From Cruorifilaria tuberocauda (lineage: Eukaryota; Nematoda; Chromadorea; Rhabditida; Onchocercidae): a DNA stretch of 64,000 nucleotides. The notes under the pieces were generated by a model. It searched no databases. It was given only the letters and a program-made list of their open reading frames with translations, and had not been told where the DNA came from. This document shows positions 1 through 12,200 of this stretch, in pieces. A program made the translations under genes and the position numbers. The DNA lies in the NCBI GenBank assembly GCA_013365365.1, contig JABVXU010000012.1:124001-188000 (forward strand). The letters run 5' to 3'. Every line of letters starts with the position of its first letter. Within the stretch, counting starts at the first letter, position 1.

Positions 1-1046
1 TTGAATGGAATGAAATGGGTTACAGACTTACTTAAGTGATATGTTATCTTTGGTATCAATTCCTGCTATTGATGAATTGTTAAAAAATTTGAGTTTGTCA
101 TTTGTCGACCCAATTTTTTTATGACGTTTGAAAGCATCTCAGCCAACTGTGTTGTTTCGTTCCATCTATCGTTCGCTTTAATCCACCGTTCTGTTTAATC
201 CATTCCTTCATTTCTGTGTCAGTCTGTCGAAAAGCAACTTGATCGTTCACCACTTCCTGCGAATTCTCGAATCATTTGACTTTATCACATTGAACGATAC
301 AACAATTCTTTTTTCCGGCATTCTATCGTTGGATTTTATGGATGTTAATTAAAATAACTTGATTTTAACACTGATTTTGATATTTACAGATCGTTGAAAA
401 AATTTCCTTCAAAGAAAATTGCATGAAGACTGAAGTCGTGATCGCAAAATGATCTAATGGAAAATTAGAAGATTTGGTATAGTTTTTTGATTTCAAATGT
501 CTTCATGAAATGGATAAAATTTTAGAGTGTCATAGTTTGCTATTACAATTTTAAAAAATTAAATTTTTTGCAAACTTAATTATTATTTTGTGCAATCAAG
601 CGACAAATTTAAATGTTATAAGGTAATGAGTAAGAAGCAATTAGATAAATGCTTAGCTTTTTAGTAGCTCATCGAGAAAAGGTTTGTTGGTGATTACAGT
701 CTGACAAGTATCGGTCTTCAAGTGAGTAAATAGGATTTCTTTCGGTCTTTAATGTTCGTTTTCTGATTTTTGCTACCATGCTTATAGTGGCTGATATGGT
801 AATTGCTAGAAATAACATATCTTAAGCATTATTAACAAAATTCAAATTAATTTTTTGATTCTAAATTTTAAAAAGTAATTGAATAGTAACAGCAGTCTAT
901 CAATTGCCATTATTACTGACATCATTTTATAAATTATTTTTTTTATTTTAGAGCAAAATTTTAATTTTGGGAAATTTTTGCCACAATTTTAAATATAAAA
1001 TAGTTACTTCAGGTGATTTTTATGGACTATAAGAATTTTTAGAAAT
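1..1046. other. Gene-poor upstream region
   Basis: No long open frame or RNA gene is recognisable. The stretch is A+T-rich and presumably carries the promoter or outron of the gene starting at 1047. A second pyrimidine-rich acceptor-like site (cttcag, ending at 1012) lies about 35 nt before that gene's start codon. I see no other supportable feature. Confidence 0.5.
1033..1042 (+). promoter_or_regulatory. Candidate trans-splice (SL) acceptor before the first gene
   Basis: The sequence gaatttttag ends 4 nt before the ATG at 1047. In nematodes a TTTTNAG acceptor placed immediately upstream of the start codon, with no upstream coding exon, commonly receives a spliced leader. Whether SL1 is actually added cannot be seen from genomic DNA. 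Confidence 0.45.
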
Positions 1047-4000
1047 ATGGGTACGATAAGTGCAATGATTATCATCTGCTGTTTAATCATTTCTGCTGCA
1101 CTAACGGTAGTTATTATTCTAGTAACTATACCAACTGAAATTATCCATTATCCGGAATTATGGATCAGTCGAGAAAGTACCCATCATGGTACATCTGCAA
1201 CCAACCATTTTTATTTTCATCCAAATAAAAATACGTCAGAGAATTTGAGGAACGATAGATTACATAATTCAGTCGTTGGTAAATCTTCTACTATTGCTAG
1301 CAACGCCATTACAACAACCAAAACAGCTACCGCGACTACTACTTTTCCTAATACTGCGGAAATATCTAAGCTTACATCGGAAAATAATGAGCTACTTTAT
1401 CGATCAATCGTATCATCGACCGCAGTGCCGCTGAAAACTTGGAAACCGAATCACCGCCGTTCATCACAAAGACGTACCACGGTGTTTTTAAGTACAAATA
1501 TTACAATAACACGAGAGAAAAAGGTAACATCGAGTAATCGGCGATCAGCGACGGAACTGCGGCATCCTTTTGTAGTGCAAGAATCAACACCGCGAACTTT
1601 ACGACAAAATTCGGTAACTCTAATGTTGCATCAACACATCGAACAGCTACCATTAAACGACGATAGTTTAATGAAGAATAGAGGAGAAAAAGAGCAAGCG
1701 ACGCAAATGACGTTGTTACGTGAAGTGATGTTTCCAAATGATGTAAAGATAGTAGGACTAGCGATGCAACGTGAGGTTCTCTATGTTGCTACAAACGATG
1801 GTCGAATTACGGTGATAAATCCAGAAACTAACGAACAGGTATGAAACAATAATATCGATTGCTTTTCCCATCCCGTTTGAATTGAAAAATTTTATCATTT
1901 GTGAAAGAGTGATAATTTTGCGAAAAAATGGATATGACAGAGCTTGAAGCAAGTGGAAAAGGCTGAAATACTTATCGTTGATGAAAACAAAGTATAGGAT
2001 GGCTTGCTAAATGTTTGGTCAATGAAATTGAAAAATCAACTAAATTAAATTAAGTCAATTTGACGAATGTTCTGTTTAGAAGTAACTAGTGATTTTTTTC
2101 TAATATCGAAAAAATGTTCATTGAAACAGTCAATTTCACTTCAGCAGAAAAATGAAAAATGAAATAAAATACGACATTTGTCAAATCGTATCATTAAAAT
2201 CTGACTAATCTGTTTATGATTGATACAATTTATTGATAGAAAAATTTGAGGCAATTGATGTTAGTTTTTCACTTTTTTAAAATTCATATTTGAATTAATA
2301 TATTATCATTTTATTAAAAAAGCAATGAGATTTTCAACATTCTTAGCGAGATTTCTATTAAATTATTAAAACGTCTACAAGGTTAACTCGTAAAAATGCT
2401 GTGAGATTCTTTTCTGCTAACCGAATTAAGCCATGGAATGAAAATCAAACTTCACGCTTATGCTAAATAATATTGGATGAGAAAGGTCGGCGACTTTTTT
2501 GGCCATTATTGTTTGAAATTTTTGTTTGCATAAACAAAAGGTCATTTCATGTTGCTAATAACAAAGAATTTTTAGAGTAAATTCACATTGAATTACTTAA
2601 AGAAAGAAAATTGAAATTTGCTCTGAAATTGTTAAATCATAGTTAATTTTTTCATTAAAACTTACACCAATGATATAATCTGAAAAGTTCAACAGATATT
2701 ATTAATGCAAAATTAGCAATAGTAATTTGAAAATATTATGACATGCAGAAATTTTCAAGTTTTAATTTTTGATGAAATTGAATTACATATTAGAGAAAAC
2801 AGTAATTTAGAAAAATGGAAAATATTTCAAATATCGATTATCAATGGGTGGAAACGATATCATGGACAAGAACCTAATTTTTTTTATGATAACTTTTCAG
2901 ATCGAAACTACCAGTGTTGGTGGTAAAATAAACCGAATGACTGTAACACATAATGTTGATATTATCATCCTAAATGGTACCAGTTTGATATCATATCGTG
3001 ATGGCCAAAAACATCGGGAGATAAAATTGCCCATGGTTGGTAAAAGCTTGTCAGCTTTCAAAGATGAGGTTGGTTCATTTTATTTGTGACAGAAAGATGT
3101 TCAGTAAAATATGACAGAATTAAAAATATAGATTAAATTACCAAGTAAATATAAACCAATGAAATTGTAAAATAAGGTGATGATTTAGAAACAAAAATAA
3201 GAAAAATGGTGGTACTCCAATATTTCGAAGTATGTTTCAACTGAGTAAATTTCGGTATAATCTCTTAGCTCAAGCAAATTTAAAGAAAAACTCCTAATTA
3301 TCACTTTATTCTATTTATTTGCGTCTATTTGAAATCAATGCTTGACCATTTCATGTCCTTCGAATCGTTCAGTAATTTGCAGGTAGGCTCGGAAAGAATA
3401 ATTACACTTGGACGAAGTAATGACGTTTTATTTGTATTTACGGACGATTTGAAGCCAATCGAAGAACTGTATTACAAAAATGATGCCAAAGAAACATGCA
3501 ATTTTGCTATTTTATATAAGAAATATTATTATATAAGCTGTCAAAGTGCTATTTTACAACTTTCAGAAGTTAGTTCATTCAATTTTTACTCAAAATATAA
3601 TGCTATATGCTATAATTTCGTAAAAGGAAAGGGAATTCTATGCTTATTTTTTAACAATTTATAGCAGGAACAATAATTTTTGTGTTCCACTCTAAATTAT
3701 CCCGAAAATTTTGCATCATTCCTCTATTTTCAAATCCATTTTAATTCTTCCACAAAGGATGGTGAAATTGCGAGAAAAATTGGTGCTAACATTGGAACTT
3801 TCTCTCTCGGCATAACAATTGATGATCAAGCTCGGATGATTGCGATTGTCAGGGGTCGGCCACTTCTTCGAGTTTTTCAGGTTACAATTTCGATTTTTTT
3901 CTTTTGTATGGAAATTTTAATTAAGTTTCGAACATTTATTGCGCATATAATTAGGAACTTTATGCTAATTATTGTCTTTATCTATTCGGATAATTTACTA

Positions 4001-4199
4001 ACACATAACACAAATAAATCGCTTATTCTTCTAGAATGGTAAACTACATTATAATCTATCGGCGGTATCGACCGCTGAAGTATCAGCAATCTGGTCGGAA
4101 GTTCTTTATGAAAAAGGTCGATTGCATATTGTGGATTATCTGACGAGTAAACTGAAGACTTTTCGCTATCCGATCAGTAAAACTGAGAATGATACGTAA
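1047..4199 (+). CDS. Predicted type II membrane protein with NHL-like beta-propeller region
   Basis: I propose exons 1047-1838, 2901-3068, 3383-3568, 3758-3880 and 4035-4199. All junctions are phase 0 and give 477 residues ending in TAA. Residues 6-28 form a hydrophobic segment close to the N-terminus with no clear signal cleavage site, suggesting a signal anchor. Residues about 35-220 are rich in Ser, Thr, Asn and basic residues, like an extracellular stalk. From about 226 onward there are repeated beta-strand-rich units of the form 'hydrophobic-LYVATNDGRITVINP', 'GITIDDQARMIAIV' and 'RLHIVDYLTSKLKTF', which resemble blades of NHL or related propellers. Several N-glycosylation sequons (for example NTS, NIT, NGT, NLS) fit an extracellular C-terminus. 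The start follows a good splice acceptor. The exon 4 acceptor (cacaaag) is weak and is the least certain junction. The propeller assignment is pattern-based; I recognise no named orthologue. Confidence 0.75.
2824..2883 (+). repeat. 60-bp dispersed repeat, copy A
   Basis: These 60 bases are identical to 9601-9660. This copy sits at the end of the first intron of the 1047-4199 gene, ending 17 nt before the splice acceptor at 2900. Identity stops abruptly at both ends: at 2823/9600 and at 2884/9661 the bases differ. There are no terminal inverted repeats or obvious target duplication. Confidence 0.95.
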
Positions 4200-6237
4200 C
4201 ATTCGCAATGTCAATTGGTCAAACGTCAAGCTAGTGAGGTTATTAACCTACCGCGTCATCCTTCTCACCTTTCTAATGTCACGTCATCATGAAAAGCAAA
4301 CATGAAGGATTCTTGTCATCCAACCTTCAATTAGTTGTTTGTCAATTAATATGTCATTTATGTATTTGTCACTTATCAGGAATCGATTATAAATTCATTC
4401 TAAATTTGCCGACAAAACGATTAATTTGAATTTCTGAAAAGCAATTCCTCGGATAAATAGTAGGTTATCTAGATAAAATATTTTCCATTTAGGTACTGAA
4501 TTTATTAAATTAAGACTGAAAACGATTCTTTCTCAATCTTCACTAAAGATAAATCGCAGCGACTCTTTCTCTTTATCTTCGATCTAAATAATTCATTAAT
4601 TCAATATGAATCCTATCATTCAAGTTTCAGTCTTCTGTGGTGAGATGATAAGGACTAGTACTTCACATTTTCACGCTTAATTTCAATTACGGGTTAAGCA
4701 TCTTCCTTAATATCCTTTCTTTTTTACTTCGTAGCAATGGAGCAATGTGCTTCTTATAGAATGATTGTTAACTGTAAATTTTCTATTTTTTAAAACATTT
4801 CTAATAATTTACCTTTCTTTACTTCTGCACATGCCAAATCTAGATAAGTAAAACATAAAAGATAAGATAACAAAGATCTGTTGGTTTTCTCTAATTATGA
4901 TCGTTAACCGAGATCTAGATCATCTCTTTTTCCTACCTTCATTTATGTACACTTCCAACTGCCACTGTTAAGTATGTAAATATCCTTTGATTCTTTTATT
5001 ATTACCTTCAATCAGGCAAATATAAATGTTAAGACTAGATAAAACGAAGTCTGCATAGCACTTTCATGTTTTCTCTTAAAAAGATATCTGAAATTTCGGA
5101 AGGGAAATGAGGAGGATTGAAAATGAGCAGGAGAAGATGAGAGGATCATCCGGAAGTGATCCGTTGAGAAAATATGTATTAATCTATCTTCAGTAAGCTG
5201 ACAACTTATACCGACTGAATGCAATGTTGAGTTGATATCACATTAACTATTCGGCTCCTTTTTCTGATTTGTTCCAGTTAGGCTTGATTTGGTACATTCT
5301 CTACACTAAATTTGCGCAACCATAATACTCATACCACTTTCTTCATTACCTATTAACCGGAGTGATGAGTCCGGAAAATGGAATTATTTGCTCACATATC
5401 TTTTAACTAATACCGCCACTATATTCATTCACAATATCTGTCTACTTAATAAAAAACTTTGAAGTTCATATAAACGTATGTCACTAATTTATTTATTTGT
5501 TAATAAATCAGATAATTCAATCATTAAAAATCTGACACATTTCAACATACTGGTATTTTCTAATTGTTAAGTGCAATAAATGAAATAAAATGCATATGCA
5601 TGTAATTACCTCAAAAGACAAAAAGTGCTGAAAGTTAGTATAGTTTTTTGATTGAACTAATCAGTTTCTGCACGAGCTGAAGGAAATACTTGTGCATATA
5701 TTCCTAAATTCAAAATTTTATCTTCAAAATTTCATGCGATATTAGCAAACCGAAGCAAAGCGAGAAAACTGAACAAGTCGAGAATTTTCTACAGGCATCA
5801 ATGATCTCATTCTATTATTTCACAAGGCGACGCTACAGAAAGCTGCGGCCATGATGCCGTTATTTTAGGTTACGTTAGCTTTTCAAGTGATAATAGCTGA
5901 TAATTTAGATTATAGGAAAGTAGGGTTAGAGATGATGAAATGAGCATTTAAGTGTTTACATATCCTGTAGTCACAAATCGGGAACGTGGGAATTTGAAGT
6001 ACATGTCATTTATATTGCACATTATCTGCAGCTACAAATCAAAAGCAAAGGTAATCGAAGATGAATCTCAAAAATCCTTACAGTTACCCAATCGAAAATA
6101 GGATGTTAGGAATTTCGATTTTATGTATATCATGCACATCGCAATGAATCTTGCAAATCACGAAGAATTAATTAGTTATTAATAGTTTAAATTATTAGTG
6201 ATTACAGTTTGTTTGCACACGTTTTAATTTCCAGGTA
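4200..6237. other. Intergenic region between the propeller gene and HGH1
   Basis: This is A+T-rich and lacks a convincing open frame. It should hold the 3' UTR of the upstream gene, but no poly(A) signal lies close to its stop. AATAAA hexamers occur at 5575-5580 and 5584-5589, about 1.4 kb downstream, which is far for a nematode UTR. The 2 kb spacing argues against an ordinary closely packed operon with HGH1. No RNA gene was recognised. Confidence 0.5.
6224..6234 (+). promoter_or_regulatory. Candidate trans-splice (SL) acceptor before HGH1
   Basis: The polypyrimidine-type acceptor ttaatttccag ends 3 nt before the ATG at 6238. It would be either a spliced-leader acceptor or the acceptor of a 5' UTR exon. 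Its position so close to the start supports the start choice. Confidence 0.5.
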
Positions 6238-9200
6238 ATGAAGCAACATGAAATATCACCAGAAGTTATTACTGAATTGATGCAGTTTCTTGCACTGAAT
6301 ACAGATCGCAACTTGCGACAGCAGGCATTGGATTATGTTATTGGTCTTTCAGCATCTGACCATTTTAACGTGATATTTAAGGTTTACTAATTTTTACCAC
6401 TTTTTTTTTTTAACGAAAAGATTGTTCTGCGATAATCAGATGTGTTTCTGTTTACTCGTTAGTGGAATAGCTATTGTGATTGGGGACTTGATTTTGTAGT
6501 CACTGATGAATTATTCAACGAGGAAGTAATTACTGCTAATTTTCCCGAATGATTTTTTTATTTTTTCTTCAGAAGCAAAGGAATATTATATCCAGAAGTT
6601 CGGAATAATCATGATTAATTATAATTTTTTTACAGGCAAACGATTTCTTGTTGGGACGATTATTATGCCAGTTAATCTACAAAGACAGCGTAAATGGGGG
6701 TGATATACTTCCTGCGTTGATTAATGCGACTGCTACCGATGTGATTTGTGCCAAATATGTAATCAGTAATACTGGATTTATCCAACGGTGTATCGAATAT
6801 TGTCGGGATGGCAATGAACGGTATTCATCGAATGCAGGAAAACTTTTGTCTAATTTATCGTTACATTTCCCGGACAGGGTTTGTTTTTTTCTTTTCTTAT
6901 GCATTGGTATTATAGTTTTTGTCCTCGCATTTTTTGACGTATTATAGTTTTTGTCCTCGCATTTTTTGAAGTTTAAGGCAAGCAGATTATTATATTTTTG
7001 TTCTCTAAATGTGAAGTGATTCTAACTTCAGTAAACATATTATAGGTTAATGGAGCTCGTATGTCGTGTATTGTGCATTTTGAGAGATAGCTATATTAGA
7101 AACATTTTTGGCTTAAATATTATTAGCAATGGATTTAATTATTTTTGAAAAATATGTCTGTCATATTTATAGAAATGTACATAAAGTTTAAGTAAAAGTA
7201 CGCCATCAAGTGATTTCTATATGTAGTTCAAAACTTAATCCCCATGTTGGTTAGGATTGTTATTTGATAATATCCAAAATTTTCAGTCATTTTAAAATAT
7301 GCAACGTCTAAATATATTTTTATAATTTTCAACATTTCAGTTGTGCAGTACTTTGATGAAAGAGTGGGAGGATTTTATTGCTGATGTTATAAGTAAGTTT
7401 TTCTCTGGAATCTGTTTTCAATAGATATTGCTGACTTGTGACTAGCTTCTAATGTGATTAGTTCAAATGAACAAACATATGGTGTTTGCGGAGAATTACT
7501 AAATTGCTTTTCAAAAACACCATACTATTTACTAATTTCTTCTTAGGAGAAAATGTAAAAAATTATAGCTTTAAGAAGCTAACTTCTATTTTGTAATTTC
7601 TAGTCAATTTTCGATTGTTATTCTGATTGGCTGATTTTGAGTACTTTTTCAATTTTATTTATCAGAAGATTTCTAGGGAGATTAAATGATTCTATATCTT
7701 ATGAAGATACCGATTACCTTGGTTATGTGCTTGTAAACCTTACTTCAATTGCAAACGTTCGTTGTTTATTATGCGAAAAGTTTGTTCGACAAGTGTTACC
7801 ACTGGTGGATTGTAACAAAAGACCAGAAAAATGTCTAATTGCGATTGATATTTTGCGAAATATATGCTTTGAAAACAGTAAGCAGAAAATTTTTTCCTTG
7901 CTAATTTTACTTGAAATAGATTCATTTTAAAGAATTAATTCCGGAACATAAAATGTGACATGGGAACTAAAATTGAAACATGTGAAATATCACTTTTTGT
8001 TTACTTATTGATTTAACAGAACCTTCTTTTTTGCTGCCTCTTCAAATATATATTTACTACAGAAAACGAAGAAACTTTCCCATACTATTGAATAAAATAT
8101 TATCCTTCGTTAGATAAAACCAAATTTTGATAAAAATATAATGTAATATTTATTATGGAAAAATGGAGAGAAATTATTATTGCAGAATTCGCCTTTGCTA
8201 CACATATATTTTTCATTTTTTATTTTTTAATAATTTTTATGAGATTTGCCCTGTCTTTTTTTCGATGAAGAAATATACGTGAGTCAAGTAGCGGTGTTTA
8301 TAAAAGCTGATAAGGTTGTCGTATTAGGTTATCAGTCAGGAACAGTATAGTGAAGCGTTTTGCTTACAATGCAAGCACAAGAAACATCAATGGGCTACCG
8401 CCAAAGGAGCATCTAAGCCGATTATATCATTTCGAATATTCATATTTCTTTGCTTGCATCTATCACTACGCTTCAATGTATTTTGTTTGTTCGTTGTCAA
8501 AGTAGAAATTTTTTTACATTCTTTGCTTTCTCATTGAATGAAAAGCTTTTCCTGAGCTGTAAAAACAGTCGAAATTGAGTTTTCTTCCCACTCAGTTTTT
8601 CTTGTTTTTATAAAAGAGATATGATTCAAATCTTTCAACATTAGAATAAAATCTGAATTTACATTGTGCTCTTTTAAGCTTAAAGATATTTTGGATAAGG
8701 GCAAAAAATTTTGCACATGGTTTATGAACCGTTGATTGCAAGAAAAAAATTTCTAGTTTCTTGTTGTCTCATTCAATTTGTTCGTATCACTGTTACGTTT
8801 CAGTTGGATAGAGTTTTCAAAATTATTGCTCATATAGTTTTTCTAAAATATTACCAAAACTTTATTGCGCATTGCACACTCGGATGATTTATACTGAACG
8901 TTGGAATTTTTTTTTTGTTTGTAACAATCATAGGTATGTTCTTTATTCCGTACAGTTTCATGACAATTTGTAATTAATGACAGGATGAAGGAGTAGTTAA
9001 AGTGTGACGCTTTTTTTGATTTTTTTTGTTCTGTCTATAGCTGATAAGATATTAGTTCAAATGAAAATACTAGTGTTATCTATAAATACTGCTTCGGTGA
9101 AAATAGAAAAAATATTTTTCTAGCTTTATTTATAAGCAAAAATAACGGTAGGATAAAAATGAAAAGAGATTTAATGAAAGATGAAGAAAAAGTGTGATAG

Positions 9201-12200
9201 GAGAGGAAGTACTACTGGATTTTCTAATCATTTGTAGTGATAAATATTGGCATAAGAACAGTGAGAAGGAAAAAAGAACAGATCAGTGTGAGAGCTTATA
9301 GAGCAATTATGAACGGCTTGGAATGCGCCAAATATAAATGCCCTTTTAATATTTTGAATGGAGGGGAAGGCTGATTTTTATTTATTTGCAAACAGATTCT
9401 CGTGAAGAGCAGTTTAATGAAGCTTGGATTCAATGCATTTACTACACTGACCTTTACTTAATGAAGTGTTTATGATGATTTTATCATAAGCTCCATGTAT
9501 CAGTTTAACACATCGATTCAGTTCCTCTAGTGATCTAAGAATTGTTCATTGTGTATGTTTGAAACACATCAGGCAGTGATAGTGAATATTTTATCATTAA
9601 ATTTCAAATATCGATTATCAATGGGTGGAAACGATATCATGGACAAGAACCTAATTTTTTAGTGCTTTTATTGTTATCACCACTTTTGATATTGCTAGCC
9701 CTCTTTTTCACTCTATTGATGAAGGTTGGAGAACGGAATGGCGGGATGCATGAGTAAATTTAAATTATGATTCCAGATAACTTTTATCAACTGTTTGAAT
9801 TAAATATTAATTTTGAATAAAAACGAGTGCAGCTTTTTACAGCGATAATTTCGGAAAAGAGTTAAGTTTTTGGGAACCCATAACTGGAACACCGGTAACA
9901 ATTTATAATCATTCAGTTATGCAATTTACGATTACATTTATGTCCGAAAAAAATAACATGTGCGAATTACTTGGCTTATTTATATTTCTTTTGACAAGTT
10001 TCAAATATGCTTCCAATTTTTTGGGAATCTTCTGTCAGTGAAAATAGATTGATGTAAATACGAAGCATTAACTGTTAATTCATGAATTGAAAATGAAATT
10101 CGTTTATGAATAAAATTTTAGCTATGCAGAATTTCCTCTTTAAATTGGCTGTGATTGTCTACTGCTGAGTCCATTGTTCGGTATATTAACAAATAAAAGA
10201 GAGGATATCGAAATTTCAATTTTTTTTTCAATAATTTCACATTAATATCTAATTATACAAGCATCTTTAGTTTATAACAATCATACATTTGATAAATCGT
10301 CTAAATCGGGATCAGACGAACATTTCTAGTTAACTTGTAAAGCATTATAATAAACTAAAGCTCTGATAGCATATTTATATACCCTCTGTTGTAGGAACTT
10401 GGTTTTAATCTAACTTATTCATTTCCTCTCTTCTCAAGTACTGTTTTGTTCCACTTAAAACTGCCGCAACGACTAATTGCTTCATTAGCACTAGCATGCG
10501 TCAGTCAAATGTAATTTGATTACTACTGTATAAAATTGCTATTTATTTCGTTCCTTAAGTGTTTTGTTGATTGCATGAATGTGTACCATATCACGAATAA
10601 TTTTGTTCTTTATATTTCAAACCTAATGTTTGTCACTTGACTTCTTCGTATTTATTACTATAATCAGTTAGAGTTCTGATATTATCAGCACAATAATTAA
10701 TTTAATTATATTGATTAAAAAGGTATTTCACGTACTCCTGCTTAGGGATGAATATCAGGTGTTAACTGCATCACTGAAACTATGTGCTGTCATAAAAAGT
10801 TTGAAGTTTATAAGCATGAAACAATATTATGGTTTTGCGCGTAACTACTATTAAAACATGGTAACGTTATAGGAAAATTACTTTATTAAGGATTTTATTA
10901 AATCCACATAATCCACACTGCAATCTTTAGATTTATTGCTGAATAAAAACTTTCTAGTTTATTCTAGTAATATTGCAACCATTTCAATCTGCTGCAAGTT
11001 TAAAAAATGGCTTTTTTCATTAATTTTTTAAGTTTAAAACAATTGCTTCCGGTTCTTTTTTCTTTGCATCATTTGTCCTAAGAGTTTAGTTTTAAATTAG
11101 AATAAGTTTACATCTCAGGTTATCACGCGGTACTTTTGGACAAAAACGATGAGTTTTTGAGCACATTGCTGAAACCGTTAGCTGATGTAAATGATAATTT
11201 GGATGATGATGAGATTGAAAAATTACCGCTTCAACTGCAATACTATGAAGGTCACCGATGTCAAAATCCATCGATCACAAATAAAATTATCGAATCACTT
11301 TACCAGGTAAATTTATTTGTGGTAAGAAAATCACAGCAAATCAGAAATAGTTAATAGTAGAAGATTATCCTGTGTTGGAGTAGTATAGCATTCTATTTGT
11401 TACTAGTGCAGATAAATGTCTTTTTATTAAATAATGTTATTGAAATGAAATTTTCGATAATCTCTCAGTAGTTTATCAGCAAAAATTTTTAATCTGAAAT
11501 GATTATGCTGAAATGAAACCAAATAATAACATTTAGAGCAAGGATAAGACAAGTTCAGTGATATAGCATTCAACTTGGGACCTGTGGTCAGCATACTTCT
11601 TACTGGCAGTACTAACTCAATAAATGCTTGTCATTGGTAAATCGAAACATCTGAAGTTAATTATACTAATATGTAAAATAAGAGTGAGATATCAAAATTA
11701 GTTTGTGTGTAAGTTGATTGGTTTCGTAGATTATTATGTTTTCAATTGCCAGCATAAATACACATATTAGGTGCATCTTTTGTAATATTAAGCGCTTAGA
11801 AATACAAGCATTGAATTCTAAAACACTGAAAATTGCAGAAATTTCTCGTTTAAACAATTTATCAAATTTTTGCCAAGTAAAGAAAACGATAAAAACAGTA
11901 ATAGATTATAGTGAAAAAGAAGAAGTCGATCTTTTTCACATTTGTGATAGTTAATAGAGGATAAACTAATCATCTATACATATTTTATTGAGATTCATTT
12001 TTTGTTTTCTGGTCTATTTGTCAAAATAAAATTCACTTTTGAAACAATCTCTTGAGGAAAAATTATTTCTTTGCTTACTCAAATGACAATCTAATTTTTA
12101 TCTTTTAGTAACGCGCTTTTATTTCATTTCAATTTTATAATTATTTATGCTTATTTTTACTATGCCTTATACTTGTTAGATGAATGTTTGCGTCGTACTC

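Noticed and set aside
11736..11954. Possible nested 72-residue gene in HGH1 intron 5
   Set aside because: Opposing frames overlap it and no motif or splice structure supports expression.
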